This document shows, piece by piece, positions 43,892 through 53,646 of a stretch of 64,000 nt of DNA (position 1 is the first letter of the stretch; each line of letters starts with the position of its first letter). This stretch comes from Arthrobacter sp. Edens01. GTDB lineage: Bacteria; Actinomycetota; Actinomycetes; Actinomycetales; Micrococcaceae. Below the pieces are notes generated by a model. The model saw only the letters and a list, made by a program, of their open reading frames with translations. It was not told where the DNA came from and made no database searches. The position numbers were made by a program, and so were the translations under genes. The DNA lies in NCBI RefSeq assembly GCF_001307035.1, contig NZ_LKIU01000002.1, positions 62,001 through 126,000 of the forward strand, in the 5' to 3' direction.

Positions 43892-45999
43892 ACTTTCTCC
43901 TCCCCGCCGACGAAGTCGGCGTCCCAGTTGTCCTTGACAACCAGGTCTTCGGTGATTGCGGTGTTGCCGGGCACCCCGCGGTTGAGGTGCAGGAATTCCA
44001 GGTGGCGTTCGTAGTGGTCCAGGACGTCCGTGATCAGCTGGTCCTTGGTGTAGCCCATAACGTCATAGCCGTGGCTGCCTTCGAGGGAGAACACCTCCAT
44101 GCGGTAGTACTTGGTCTCCGTGGAGGCGCTGCGCAGCGCATAGGACGGCGTCTCATACTGGACCGGGTAGACCTGGTACTTGAAGGGGCGTTCCTCGCCC
44201 AGCCCTACGGCGAGGTCAACACACGGGATGTGATTCGGGCCTGCCTCTCCCAGAGTCAGGGTAACGTCTGCGCCCCTGGCAGCGAGTTCGTCATGGACTT
44301 CCTGGAGCGCCGGTTGGGCGAGGGTTTCCACGAAGCGCGTGGCTTGCTTGGGGCCGGGGTAGGTCATTGCGCGGGTGAGCCGCTGGCGCCAGGACCGTCC
44401 GCCCCGGGGATCGCCGCCCCGGCCGGCGATCATGCCCGGAAGCGACGCACGGAAGCTCGCCGCGAGGGAGTTCTCTACCCTGAGCGCCTTGTACACGCCC
44501 AGCATGATGAACAGCAGCAGGATTGAAAGTGGAAGACCCATGATGATTGTGGCGTTCTGCAGCGTGGTCACTCCGCCAACCATCAGCATGGCAAGGGTCA
44601 GCAGTCCCGTGATCACGGCCCAGAAAACCCGCATCCATTTCGGGGCGTCGGAATCGGCGTCCTTGAGGTGGGAGGTGAAGTTTGCCATCACCAATGCCCC
44701 GGAGTCAGCTGAGGTGACGTAGAAGAGCAGGCCGGTGAACGTTGCGATCGCGGCTGTTGCAGGCACCCACGGGAACTGCTCCAGCAGGCCGTAGAAAGCG
44801 CGCTCCGGCTGGTTCATGGCGACTTCGCCGAAGGCGGCGTTGCCTCCCATCACCAGTTCCAGTGCGCTGTTGCCGAAGATGGAGATCCACAGCAGGATGA
44901 AGGCGAAGGGCACAATCATGACGCCGAGGACGAACTGGCGGATGGTGCGCCCGCGGGAAATCCGGGCGAGGAACAGGCCGACGAACGGCGCCCACGCAAT
45001 CCACCACGCCCAGAAGAACAAGGTCCATCCGGAGAGCCATTCGTCCGGACGGTCGTAGGCCATGGTGTCCATGGTCATGGACGGGAAGCGGCTAAGCACG
45101 TCGCCGATGTTCTGCACGATCCCGTCGAACAGGAAGCTTGTTTTCCCTGCGATGAGGATGAAAAGCATCAGGCCCAGTGCCAGGATGACGTTCAGTTCTG
45201 AGAGCCTGCGGATTCCCTTTTCGACGCCGGAGACCACGGAGACAGTCGCCATGATTACGGAGAGTGCGATCAGCGCAATCTGCACGCTGAGGTTCTCCGG
45301 GACACCGAACATAAAGCTCAGCCCGTAGTTCAGCTGTACGACGCCGATGCCAAGTGAGGTGGCGATGCCAAAGATGGTGCCCAGCAGGGCAGCGATGTCC
45401 ACGCCGTGTCCGAGCGGGCCGTCGATCTTTTTGCCGAAGATGGGGTAGAGCGCCGAACGGATGCTCAGGGGGAGGTTGTGGCGGTACGCGAAGTACCCGA
45501 GGGCCAGCCCCATGAGTGCATACAGCGCCCAGCCGGTGATCCCGTAGTGGAAGAGCGTCCAGACCAGTGCCTGCCGCGCTGCTTCCGCTGTGGAGCCGTC
45601 ACCGGCTGGAGGCGCCAGGTACTGGGTGACCGGTTCGGAGACCGAGAAGAACATCAGGTCGATTCCGATGCCTGCCGCGAAGAGCATGGCTCCCCAGGTG
45701 AAGAGCCCGAACTGCGGTTTGGAGTGGTCGGGGCCAAGTTTGGTTTTGCCGATGCCGGAGAGGGCAATCACCAGGACGAAGATAACCACGAGTGTTACCA
45801 CCAGGAAGTAGTACCAGCCCATGTTGGTGGAGACCCACCCCACCATCGCGCCGATGACCGCTTCAGCGGAATCGGCGGAGATCATTGCCCACAGCGCTAT
45901 GGCAGTAATTCCCACGGCAGAGCCGGTGAAAACAGCCTTGTTCATTCGCGTTTTCCCGGCCTCCGCGGGCAGGGCTTCTGTTTCTGCAGTCTTGGTCAT
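43888..45999 (-). CDS. betT: BCCT-family choline/betaine transporter
   Basis: A 703-residue carrier, longer than simple BCCT proteins because of a hydrophilic C-terminal domain (about 520-703) as in E. coli BetT, likely an osmosensor. Twelve helices include WGAMLFAAGIGIDLMFFSVSEP and the BCCT motif GWTLFFWAWWIAWAPFVGLFLARISRGR. ATG 45999 follows GAAGGA by four to five bases; the frame from TTG 46011 is unlikely. First gene of the operon. Confidence 0.93.
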   Translation of the reverse strand: MTKTAETEALPAEAGKTRMNKAVFTGSAVGITAIALWAMISADSAEAVIGAMVGWVSTNMGWYYFLVVTLVVIFVLVIALSGIGKTKLGPDHSKPQFGLFTWGAMLFAAGIGIDLMFFSVSEPVTQYLAPPAGDGSTAEAARQALVWTLFHYGITGWALYALMGLALGYFAYRHNLPLSIRSALYPIFGKKIDGPLGHGVDIAALLGTIFGIATSLGIGVVQLNYGLSFMFGVPENLSVQIALIALSVIMATVSVVSGVEKGIRRLSELNVILALGLMLFILIAGKTSFLFDGIVQNIGDVLSRFPSMTMDTMAYDRPDEWLSGWTLFFWAWWIAWAPFVGLFLARISRGRTIRQFVLGVMIVPFAFILLWISIFGNSALELVMGGNAAFGEVAMNQPERAFYGLLEQFPWVPATAAIATFTGLLFYVTSADSGALVMANFTSHLKDADSDAPKWMRVFWAVITGLLTLAMLMVGGVTTLQNATIIMGLPLSILLLFIMLGVYKALRVENSLAASFRASLPGMIAGRGGDPRGGRSWRQRLTRAMTYPGPKQATRFVETLAQPALQEVHDELAARGADVTLTLGEAGPNHIPCVDLAVGLGEERPFKYQVYPVQYETPSYALRSASTETKYYRMEVFSLEGSHGYDVMGYTKDQLITDVLDHYERHLEFLHLNRGVPGNTAITEDLVVKDNWDADFVGGEEKV

Positions 46000-46040
46000 G
46001 ACGTCCTTCAAGGCGGCGTGGACAAAAAGTAAGGTCCCTT

Positions 46041-46058
46041 AGTCTTGACCTCGAGACT
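46041..46058. promoter_or_regulatory. 18-bp imperfect palindrome upstream of betT
   Basis: AGTCTTGA-CC-TCGAGACT has one mismatch per arm. It sits 42 bases before the betT start, overlapping a weak minus-strand promoter (TTGATA, 16-base spacer, TAAGGG). A repressor of choline metabolism could bind here; no betI-like gene is in the window. The rest of 46000-46321 has only a short CCGGGT-CGA-ACCCGG repeat (46143-46157) and I see no gene in it. Confidence 0.4.
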
Positions 46059-46321
46059 ATCAAAAGAGCATGTGGGGGCCGATGCGGGGCGATGCGGGCC
46101 AGCCCCTGGCAGTCCACCACACCCCGGGAAGCGTGGTACTTACCGGGTCGAACCCGGCCGTTGGACCTGTCCTTGGCCTGTGCCATCCTGCTAATCTCCA
46201 AGAGGATGTGGAGATGTGCCATATCTCACAATCACCGGTACCGGGAAACTCCGGCCGGACCGCTGGAACGATCCGGAAGGCTCCTTTGGGACCGTGATGA
46301 CGGCAGACTGAAGGAGCGGAA

Positions 46322-46924
46322 ATGTCCGAGTTGGACGCGTTGCTATCCGAAACCGAGCGATCTTTCGGCCTCCGCCAAATCCAGGCGGGGCACGCCCGGA
46401 TGCTTGTTATTGGCCGGGAACTGGGGCAGCCCATCGGGGAGGTCTGGAATGTGTTGTCTGATCCCCAGCGGCTGGGTGCCTACTTTGCGGAGCCTCAGGG
46501 TGAACTCCGGCGCGGCGGGGAGTACGAGGTAGCGAATTTTGCCACCGGGACCATTCTGAGGTGTGACCCGCCGCGGTTGCTGACGGTGTCCTGGATTCCG
46601 TCGCATGGGAATCCCGGAGAGCTGGAGATCCACCTGACCGACGTGGACGGCACCACGAAACTGGAACTGCGCTATGCGTCGGTGCGCAAGAGGTTCGCGG
46701 TCATGGACCCGGACGTGGCCGCCTGGGCGGCAGGGCCAGGCTGGGAAGCCTTCCTTGATCGGTTGCAGACCTATCTTCAGGAAGGGACAGGCCACCCTGC
46801 TGCTATCGGCTGGCAGCAGATGGAGGAGGACGAACTGGAGCTCTATCAGGCCCGCAATGCTGAATGGGAGCGTGTTCGGGAGGAGTTCGAACGGCAGCAC
46901 GCACCGCTGCCAGGGCCGGAATAA
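46322..46924 (+). CDS. SRPBCC/AHSA1-like domain protein
   Basis: A 200-residue protein of the START-like helix-grip fold: LGQPIGEVWNVLSDPQRLGAYFAEPQGELRRGGEYEVANFATGTILRCDPPRLLTVSW is characteristic of AHSA1-type proteins. The C-terminal 30 residues are charged (EEDELELYQARNAEWERVREEFERQH). Such proteins bind hydrophobic ligands or act with Hsp90; nothing here fixes the ligand. GAAGGAG precedes ATG 46322 by six bases. Confidence 0.85.
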   Translation: MSELDALLSETERSFGLRQIQAGHARMLVIGRELGQPIGEVWNVLSDPQRLGAYFAEPQGELRRGGEYEVANFATGTILRCDPPRLLTVSWIPSHGNPGELEIHLTDVDGTTKLELRYASVRKRFAVMDPDVAAWAAGPGWEAFLDRLQTYLQEGTGHPAAIGWQQMEEDELELYQARNAEWERVREEFERQHAPLPGPE

Positions 46925-46972
46925 CCGCACGTCAGAAGCCAATAGGTGCCTGTGGATAACTTTACAGGTGGG

Positions 46973-46993
46973 GTTGAGTGAAGTACACTCAAG
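46973..46993. promoter_or_regulatory. HAIR operator for HspR upstream of clpB
   Basis: GTTGAGT-N7-ACTCAAG matches the HAIR consensus in thirteen of fourteen arm positions. A further half-site GTTGAGT lies at 46997-47003. This links clpB to the same repressor as dnaK. Confidence 0.9.
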
Positions 46994-47094
46994 TTAGTTG
47001 AGTACGGCCGGATAAGGCCAGTTTTGGGTAAGCAAAGACTGGCCGGTCCGCCGGGAGCTTGAACGGTTTATCAGAGCCTGAGAAGGAGCCCGCC

Positions 47095-49719
47095 GTGGAG
47101 ACCAAATTCACCAACAAGAGCCAGGAAGCGCTCCAGGCTGCCGCCATGAACGCAACCACCGCCGGCAATCCCCAGATCGAGCCGGCCCACCTGCTGAAAG
47201 CCCTCATGGACCAGCGGCAGGGAGTGGCGGTGGCCCTGCTAAAGGCCGCCGGGGCCAACCCCGATGCTGTCAGTGCTGCGGCGAGCAACGCCATCCATGA
47301 CCTGCCCTCGAGCTCCGGCTCCTCCGTTCAGCAGCCCCAGTTTTCCCGTCCGCTCCTGCAGGTAATCAACGCTGCCCAGCAGGAGGCCGCCCAGCTCGGG
47401 GACGCCTACGTATCCACTGAGCACCTGTTGCTGGCCCTGTCAGTGGATAACGGTCCGGCAGGCAAGGCCCTGCGGGACAATAATGCCGGCCACGATGCCC
47501 TGGCCAGCGCCCTTCCTAGTGTGCGAGGAGACCGTAAAGTGACCAATGCCGATCCGGAGAACACCCTTCAGGCGCTGGAGAAGTACAGCACCGACCTCAC
47601 CGAGATGGCACGTGCCGGAAAGCTGGACCCGGTTATCGGCCGCGACTCGGAAATCCGCCGCGTGATCCAGGTGCTCAGCCGCCGCACCAAGAACAACCCC
47701 GTCCTGATCGGTGAACCCGGCGTTGGCAAGACCGCCGTCGTGGAAGGCCTGGCACAGCGGATCGTCGCAGGCGACGTGCCGGAGAGCCTTAGCGGCAAAA
47801 CGCTGCTGTCCCTGGACCTTGGATCGATGGTTGCCGGCGCCAAGTACCGCGGTGAATTCGAAGAGCGGTTCAAGGCGGTCCTTGAAGAGATCTCCAATTC
47901 CGAGGGCCAGATCGTCACGTTCATTGATGAGCTGCACACCGTGGTTGGTGCCGGGGCCGCTGAAGGATCCATGGACGCCGGCAACATGCTCAAGCCCATG
48001 CTGGCCCGGGGCGAGCTCCGGCTCATTGGTGCCACAACACTGAACGAGTACCGCGAGAACATCGAAAAGGACGCCGCGCTGGAACGCCGGTTCCAGCAGG
48101 TGTTCGTTGGTGAACCCAGCGTGCCGGACACGATTGGCATTCTGCGCGGTTTGAAGGAACGCTACGAAGCCCACCATAAGGTGGCCATCGCAGACTCGGC
48201 CCTGGTTGCTGCAGCGAACCTTTCAAACCGCTATATCACGGGCCGCCAGCTGCCGGACAAAGCCATTGACCTCGTGGATGAGGCAGCGTCACGGCTGCGC
48301 ATGGAGATCGACTCCGCCCCGGAGGAGATTGACGAGCTGCGCCGCGCCGTCGACCGCCTGACCATGGAAGAACTGGCCATCAGCGGTGAAACCGATGCCG
48401 CTTCGCTGGAACGCCTGGAGGTCCTGCGGGAGGACATGGCGAACAAGAAGGAACAGCTCGCCGCGCTCAATGCCCGCTGGGAAGCGGAGAAGGCGGGGCT
48501 TAACCGGGTGGGTGACATCAAGGCCCGCATCGATGAGCTTCGCTCGCTTGCAGAAAAGGCCCAGCGCGACGGCGACCTGACGGAAGCCTCGCGGATCCTC
48601 TACGGAGAGATCCCTGCCATGCAGAAGGAGCTCGACGCTGCTCAGGAAGCTGAGGAGGACAAATACGGCGACGGCGCCCGGGAGCTGATGGTCTCCGAGG
48701 AAGTTACCGCAGACGACATCGCCGAGGTGGTGTCCTCATGGACCGGCATCCCCGCCGGCCGTATGCTGCAGGGCGAATCCCAGAAGCTGCTGGACATGGA
48801 AGCCGTGATCGGTTCCCGCCTGATCGGTCAAACCAAGGCAGTAACTGCGGTATCGGATGCCGTCCGCCGCTCCCGCGCCGGAGTCAGCGATCCCGACCGG
48901 CCAACCGGTTCCTTCCTCTTCCTCGGCCCCACCGGTGTTGGCAAGACGGAGCTGGCCAAGGCCCTGGCGGAATTCATCTTCGACGACGAACGCGCCATGG
49001 TCCGGCTGGATATGAGCGAATACGCGGAGAAGCACACCGTGTCCCGGCTGGTCGGTGCCCCTCCCGGGTACGTGGGTTATGAGGAAGGCGGCCAGCTCAC
49101 GGAAGCAGTCCGCCGCCGCCCATACTCGGTGATCCTGCTGGATGAAGTGGAGAAGGCCCACCCGGACGTCTTCGACATCCTGCTGCAGGTGCTCGACGAC
49201 GGCCGCCTCACCGACGGCCAGGGCCGGACGGTGGACTTCCGAAACGTGATCCTGATCCTGACCTCCAACCTTGGTTCCCAGTTCCTGGTGGATCCCGGCC
49301 TGACCGAGGACCAGAAACGCGACTCCGTGATGTCCATGGTCAATGCGAACTTCAAGCCGGAGTTCCTGAACCGGCTGGACGACGTAATCCTGTTTGACCC
49401 GCTGAATCTGGAGGAACTCTCCGAGATTGTGGACCTGCAGGTGAAGGCACTGGCGGCCCGCCTGCGGGACCGCAGGCTGACGCTGGACGTCACCGACGCT
49501 GCCCGGGAATGGCTGGCGCTCACCGGTTACGACCCGGCGTACGGTGCACGTCCGCTGCGGCGGCTGGTGCAGCGCGAGATTGGCGACAAGCTGGCCAAGG
49601 GCATCCTGGCCGGACGCATTTCCGACGGTGACACCGTGCTGGTTGACCGGCCGGAGGTCAGCAGTGACGAGCTGGCAGATCCCGGGCTGACCGTTCAGGC
49701 AGCGGCACCGGTCAGCTAG
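47095..49719 (+). CDS. clpB: ATP-dependent disaggregase ClpB
   Basis: A Hsp100 hexameric AAA+ machine that works with DnaK to dissolve protein aggregates. The 874-residue chain has an N-terminal repeat domain ([25 protein letters not shown]), AAA-1 with [13 protein letters not shown] and [12 protein letters not shown], a middle coiled-coil domain (about 400-520), and AAA-2 with [15 protein letters not shown] and [14 protein letters not shown]. Start GTG 47095 follows AAGGAG by six bases; a longer open frame from 47059 is ignored. The HAIR site upstream places it under HspR. Confidence 0.97.
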   Translation: METKFTNKSQEALQAAAMNATTAGNPQIEPAHLLKALMDQRQGVAVALLKAAGANPDAVSAAASNAIHDLPSSSGSSVQQPQFSRPLLQVINAAQQEAAQLGDAYVSTEHLLLALSVDNGPAGKALRDNNAGHDALASALPSVRGDRKVTNADPENTLQALEKYSTDLTEMARAGKLDPVIGRDSEIRRVIQVLSRRTKNNPVLIGEPGVGKTAVVEGLAQRIVAGDVPESLSGKTLLSLDLGSMVAGAKYRGEFEERFKAVLEEISNSEGQIVTFIDELHTVVGAGAAEGSMDAGNMLKPMLARGELRLIGATTLNEYRENIEKDAALERRFQQVFVGEPSVPDTIGILRGLKERYEAHHKVAIADSALVAAANLSNRYITGRQLPDKAIDLVDEAASRLRMEIDSAPEEIDELRRAVDRLTMEELAISGETDAASLERLEVLREDMANKKEQLAALNARWEAEKAGLNRVGDIKARIDELRSLAEKAQRDGDLTEASRILYGEIPAMQKELDAAQEAEEDKYGDGARELMVSEEVTADDIAEVVSSWTGIPAGRMLQGESQKLLDMEAVIGSRLIGQTKAVTAVSDAVRRSRAGVSDPDRPTGSFLFLGPTGVGKTELAKALAEFIFDDERAMVRLDMSEYAEKHTVSRLVGAPPGYVGYEEGGQLTEAVRRRPYSVILLDEVEKAHPDVFDILLQVLDDGRLTDGQGRTVDFRNVILILTSNLGSQFLVDPGLTEDQKRDSVMSMVNANFKPEFLNRLDDVILFDPLNLEELSEIVDLQVKALAARLRDRRLTLDVTDAAREWLALTGYDPAYGARPLRRLVQREIGDKLAKGILAGRISDGDTVLVDRPEVSSDELADPGLTVQAAAPVS

Positions 49720-49735
49720 GCCGCATTCGACCCGG

Positions 49736-49770
49736 AAAAGGGAGGCCCGCCGAAACGGGCCTCCCTTTTT
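49736..49770 (+). terminator. intrinsic terminator of clpB
   Basis: AAAAGGGAGGCCCG-CCGAAA-CGGGCCTCCCTTTTT is a perfect 14-bp stem ending in T5. It lies seventeen bases after the clpB stop and 45 bases before the stop of the convergent septum gene. Confidence 0.95.
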
Positions 49771-49814
49771 CTGTGGTTCTGTGGTTCTGCTGTTTTTCGG
49801 TGTTCGCGGGTGAG

Positions 49815-51794
49815 TTACGGCTGGACGATCAGGGACTCGGTCAGGTCCTCACCGGCTGCCACCACAAAACAGTCCACCCGCCGGTCACCCGCATTCCAGG
49901 AGTTCTGCGTCGGGACAGCGCGGTTCAGCTCGAGGTCGGTGTATTTGGATGCGGCGTCGGTGTAGATAACCGAAGAGCAGACTTCCTCGGCCTTTGCTGC
50001 AAGGCTGTCGGTGCCCGGGAAAGTATCCGATTCCGCGTAGGACTGGGTGGCCACGAGCTGGGCGTTGTGCGGGGTGTCGCAGGTAACCACGGTTACTTCG
50101 GCGTTCACGCTCTGGAAGTCCTTAAGGCAGGCCCCGGCCTCCAGGTCAACCGGCGCCACCGAGTCTTCCAGCACCCCGGCTTCACGGTTGCTGTCAGCGA
50201 TGATCGTTGCCAGCCAGATTCCCAGCAGCACCACAATGAGGATGGACCCCAGCAGGACCAGCATTCGTGTGGTCCGGCTCGCCCCCTTGCTCTGGGCAGC
50301 CTCCTCCGCCTCACGGGTACGGCGGGCGCGCCGCGAATCGGCGGGAACGGGGCTGGAACCGGACGGGTTCACCGTGTGAATCAGCCCGCTGTCTTCGGCG
50401 TCCTTTTTGGTCATGCTCAGGGAAGCAAAGGAGTCAGTAACAGGGCCTGCGACGTCGGTTTCGTCCTGCTTCAGTACGGAGGTCTGGATTTTGGGTCCAG
50501 CGGCCTGTCCGGCCTTGGCATCGGTTTTGCTGGCCGTTGGCTTTTCTTTGCCGGTACCTTCTGCGCCGACGGAACCTGGTGTGGCCTTGTCCTCAGCAGG
50601 GGCATCCGGCTTTTTGTCGATGGGCTTTCCGGAAACGGGTTCGCCGTCCTTTCCGGGGGCGGCTTCGCCGGTCTCTGTGTCGTCCGCAGCGGCATCGCCT
50701 GCAGCGGCTTCATCGCTCCCGTCACCGTCCGGTGCGCTGTCATCCGTTGGTTCATCGTGGGCTGCGTCATGCGTGGCTGCGCCGTCCGCGGCTGCTTCTG
50801 CCGCCGCCTCACCGCCGGCCAGCTCGGAATCTGCGTCTGAAACTTCAGCTGCCGCGTCATCCGTGGCTGCGCCGTCCTCCGCCGGATGCTCAACGGCTGT
50901 TCCATCGCCGTTGTTTCCGGTGTCCTCTTCGGCGTCGGCAGCCGGTTCCATGTCCGTGAGTTCGGAAGAGGGTTCCACAGCAACTTCGGTGCCTTCGGGG
51001 GCAGGCTCGGAGATGCCTGCCTGCTTGCCTGCTTCAGCGGCTTCCTCGGAAACGGCACGGACTTCAGCGGCGGTCTCAGGCAGGGAGGCTGCCTCAGCTG
51101 CCTCGGAGCTGATGGCTGGAGTCTCCAGGGACGGCTCAGCCAGATGCACGTCCTCGGCCGGAATTACTTCCGGTTCCACCACTGCTGCTTCCGAGGTGTC
51201 CTCTGCTTCGAAGGCTCCGTCCCAGATTTCCTCGTCACGGCTGCCTGTGGGGGAGAGCCAGGCGGGGGTCTCCGTGTGTGCGGCGAGATCGGGCAGCGGC
51301 GCAGGCTTTGCCGCCGCCGTGTCCTTGGAATCGGAGGGTTCAGCCTTTGAAGCGGGCTCCTGGGGCTGAGGCTTGGGCTCGTCTGCCGGTCCGGATGACT
51401 TTTTGGCGCCGGGTCCCAGACGGACGGCTGGGCGCTTGGACCCGCCCTTGGAGCCCAGAAGACCCTTGGCGACCAGTCCCTTCCCGCCGGTTGCGGGACG
51501 CTTCGCGCCGGCCACCTTGCGGGCGGCCTTGCCGGGCTTAGCCGGTTTGGCTGAACCAGGCGCTTCGGAGGACGCGCCGGCTCCGGGATGCCCGTTTGAG
51601 GCTGGCTGCTGTGGTTTGACGACGGGGATGCTCCTTGTGGCGGGATTACTGCGGACCGGGGGTGCAGCTTTGGGCAGGGGCGGCTTGGCGCCGGAACCCT
51701 TGCGGGCAGCGCTGCTTCCATTAGGGGCGGCAGGGCGCGGGGACTTGCCGGGCAGGGCTGGTCCCTGCCGGGGTGTCCTCTTTTTATCGCTCAT
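49815..51794 (-). CDS. septum-formation domain membrane protein with charge-polarised disordered region
   Basis: A 659-residue single-pass protein. Residues 1-135 are disordered and basic (28 Lys/Arg against two acidic residues); about 155-430 is disordered and acidic, rich in Ala, Glu, Asp; one membrane helix lies near 510-532 (LLGSILIVVLLGIWLATII); the outer domain has the septum-formation pattern with Cys residues in AGACLKDFQ, VVTCDTPH, AEEVCSS and VDCFVVA. The topology suggests cytoplasmic arm and extracellular C terminus. A role at division is inferred from the domain name; the arm could bind nucleic acid or other proteins. GAT-rich repeats are not exact. Confidence 0.78.
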   Translation of the reverse strand: MSDKKRTPRQGPALPGKSPRPAAPNGSSAARKGSGAKPPLPKAAPPVRSNPATRSIPVVKPQQPASNGHPGAGASSEAPGSAKPAKPGKAARKVAGAKRPATGGKGLVAKGLLGSKGGSKRPAVRLGPGAKKSSGPADEPKPQPQEPASKAEPSDSKDTAAAKPAPLPDLAAHTETPAWLSPTGSRDEEIWDGAFEAEDTSEAAVVEPEVIPAEDVHLAEPSLETPAISSEAAEAASLPETAAEVRAVSEEAAEAGKQAGISEPAPEGTEVAVEPSSELTDMEPAADAEEDTGNNGDGTAVEHPAEDGAATDDAAAEVSDADSELAGGEAAAEAAADGAATHDAAHDEPTDDSAPDGDGSDEAAAGDAAADDTETGEAAPGKDGEPVSGKPIDKKPDAPAEDKATPGSVGAEGTGKEKPTASKTDAKAGQAAGPKIQTSVLKQDETDVAGPVTDSFASLSMTKKDAEDSGLIHTVNPSGSSPVPADSRRARRTREAEEAAQSKGASRTTRMLVLLGSILIVVLLGIWLATIIADSNREAGVLEDSVAPVDLEAGACLKDFQSVNAEVTVVTCDTPHNAQLVATQSYAESDTFPGTDSLAAKAEEVCSSVIYTDAASKYTDLELNRAVPTQNSWNAGDRRVDCFVVAAGEDLTESLIVQP

Positions 51795-51971
51795 GGTGAA
51801 CGCCTGTCCTCCCTGTCCAAGGCCGCAAAAGTGTCCCGCGGCATCTGTTCCCCCCTGACTTTAGCGAATATGCAGGTGGCGGCGCAGTACGCACCGTTAG
51901 GGCGGAGCGGCTAAAATGGGAAGTTGAGTGCGCCTGCGGGTCCTGAGGGGCACAACCATGCGGGAAAACAT

Positions 51972-51986
51972 GTAACCTGTAGTTAC
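51972..51986. promoter_or_regulatory. 15-bp palindrome in the gap before the DUF3073 gene
   Basis: GTAAC-CTGTA-GTTAC lies 82 bases before the DUF3073 start in the divergent gap 51795-52068. It may be an operator; its owner is unknown. I see no other gene or RNA in the gap. Confidence 0.4.
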
Positions 51987-52068
51987 GACAAATTGACCAA
52001 ATATTCCGGGGCCTCGCTCTCCTGCCCGAGCGACCACCTCCGGATCGACGCAAAAAGGGGGTCACGCC

Positions 52069-52305
52069 ATGGGGCGCGGCCGTCAAAAGGCAAAAGCAAC
52101 CAAGCAGGCACGCGAGATGAAGTACTTCACTCCTGCCACGGATTACTCAGCCCTGCAGCGCGAGCTGTCAGGACCCTCGAGCCGTCCGTCGAGTCGATAT
52201 CCCGAGGAACCGGCCGAGCCGGATTACTCGGCGTACGAGGATAAGTACGCAGATCAATTTGGCGATGAAGACGACGACGATGAGGATTCCCGCCGCATCG
52301 GCTAG
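52069..52305 (+). CDS. DUF3073 small protein
   Basis: A 78-residue actinobacterial protein with the conserved start MGRGRQKAKATKQAREMKYF and an acidic end (FGDEDDDDEDSRR). The basic head and acidic tail are family features; no function is known. ATG 52069 has GGGGG nearby. Its transcript likely ends at the hairpin 52348-52381. Confidence 0.93.
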   Translation: MGRGRQKAKATKQAREMKYFTPATDYSALQRELSGPSSRPSSRYPEEPAEPDYSAYEDKYADQFGDEDDDDEDSRRIG

Positions 52306-52347
52306 ATGCGGGCAGACCCTCACTCTTCGGCAAGCTAATTGCCCTCC

Positions 52348-52381
52348 TTCAGCGGATCACCTTCCAGGTGGATCCGCTGAA
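52348..52381. terminator. hairpin after DUF3073 gene
   Basis: TTCAGCGGATC (52348-52358) pairs with GATCCGCTGAA (52371-52381); ACCT and AGGT extend it past a one-base bulge. No T tract, so termination strength is uncertain. Confidence 0.6.
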
Positions 52382-52463
52382 AGGCGTTAAAGGGGAAAAT
52401 CTTCCGGTTTCCGTCGTGGTGCCAGTCCGTAACCGTCAACGGCTGCGTATCGCATCCCCTGAA

Positions 52464-52511
52464 ATGACAAGAACTGCCCGTATCAATGTTGATACAGGCA
52501 GTTCTTGGTAT
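52464..52511. terminator. 23-bp near-perfect palindrome, terminator of purM
   Basis: The arms ATGACAAGAACTGCCCGTATCAA and TTGATACAGGCAGTTCTTGGTAT pair at 20 of 23 positions around a two-base loop. It follows the purM stop by about 20 bases on the minus strand. It shares the core GAACTGCCCGTAT with the 13105-13170 palindrome. Confidence 0.8.
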
Positions 52512-52530
52512 CGAGCTTAGGGAGGAGCCG

Positions 52531-53646
52531 CTAGGCGTAGCTTCCCACCAGGCGGACGGCACCGCCGTCGACTCCCTTGGCACCCTGGACGTAGTCGGGG
52601 TTTCCGGTCTCCGGATCGCCGGCTGCACCAACCGTTCCCATGGTCCAGGCGGGAACTCCGCGTTCGGCCAGGCGGGTCAGGGCAGCGTCTGCACCGGCGG
52701 CGTCAACGATTGCCACCATGCCTACGCCCAGGTTCAAGGTGCGCTCCAGATCCGGCAGCGGAACATTGCCCAGCTCGCTGATCAGCTTGAACACCGGCGG
52801 CAGTGCCCACGTGGAACGGTCCACGGTGGCTTCCATGCCCTTGGGGAGCACCCGTGCAAGGTTGGCGGCCAGGCCGCCGCCCGTCACGTGGCTAAACCCG
52901 TGGACGCCCGCAGGGGCGTAACGGGCCAGGTCCAGGCAGTCCGCCGCGTAGACGCGGGTAGGCTCGAGGAGCTCTTCGCCCAGCGTACGAGACAGCTCCG
53001 GGATCTGGCGCTCCAGCTGCCAGCCGGCGTGGTTGATCACGCGCCGCACCAGGGAGTACCCGTTGGAGTGGATGCCGGAGGAAGCCATGGCAATAACGAC
53101 GTCGCCCTCGCGCACCCGCTCAGGGCCCAGCAGATCCGCGGCTTCCACTACGCCCGTCGCTGCGCCGGCGACGTCGTACTCATCGACGCCCAGCAGACCC
53201 GGATGTTCGGCGGTTTCTCCGCCGACGAGGGCAGTGCCGGCAACTTCGCAGGCAGCGGCAATGCCGCGGACAATGTCCGCGATGCGCTCCGGGACTACCT
53301 TGCCGCAGGCAATGTAGTCCGTCATGAACAGAGGCTCAGCGCCGACGACCACGATGTCGTCCACCACCATGCCCACCAGATCGAATCCGATGGTGTGGTG
53401 GATGTCCAGGGCCTGGGCGATGGCGACCTTCGTGCCAACGCCGTCGGTGGACGTGGCCAGCAGCGGCTTCTTGTAGGTCAGCAGGCGGGAGACATCGTAG
53501 AGCCCTGCGAATCCGCCGACGCCGCCAATCACGGAATTGTTGTGGGTGGCCTTGACGGCCGCCTTCATTAGTTCGACGGCCTTGTCACCGGCTTCGACGT
53601 CCACCCCTGCGGAGGCATAGGTGATGGCGTTTTCGCTCGCGCTCAT
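52531..53646 (-). CDS. purM: phosphoribosylformylglycinamidine cyclo-ligase (AIR synthetase)
   Basis: PurM closes FGAM to aminoimidazole ribonucleotide using ATP, step five of purine synthesis. The 371-residue protein has TYASAGVDVEAGDKAVELMK, LATSTDGVGTKVAIAQAL, MVVDDIVVVGAEPLFMTDYIA and GGETAEHPGLL. The start overlaps the purF stop by four bases, so both are co-translated. Confidence 0.97.
   Translation of the reverse strand: MSASENAITYASAGVDVEAGDKAVELMKAAVKATHNNSVIGGVGGFAGLYDVSRLLTYKKPLLATSTDGVGTKVAIAQALDIHHTIGFDLVGMVVDDIVVVGAEPLFMTDYIACGKVVPERIADIVRGIAAACEVAGTALVGGETAEHPGLLGVDEYDVAGAATGVVEAADLLGPERVREGDVVIAMASSGIHSNGYSLVRRVINHAGWQLERQIPELSRTLGEELLEPTRVYAADCLDLARYAPAGVHGFSHVTGGGLAANLARVLPKGMEATVDRSTWALPPVFKLISELGNVPLPDLERTLNLGVGMVAIVDAAGADAALTRLAERGVPAWTMGTVGAAGDPETGNPDYVQGAKGVDGGAVRLVGSYA

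Noticed and set aside
46060-46532. open frames in the gap between betT and the SRPBCC gene
   Set aside because: Both strands are open only because of GC content; no ribosome site, no family pattern, and they overlap the SRPBCC gene out of frame.
51913-51919. GTTGAGT half-site resembling HAIR
   Set aside because: No matching right arm at the seven-base spacing; a single heptamer is expected by chance in 64 kb.
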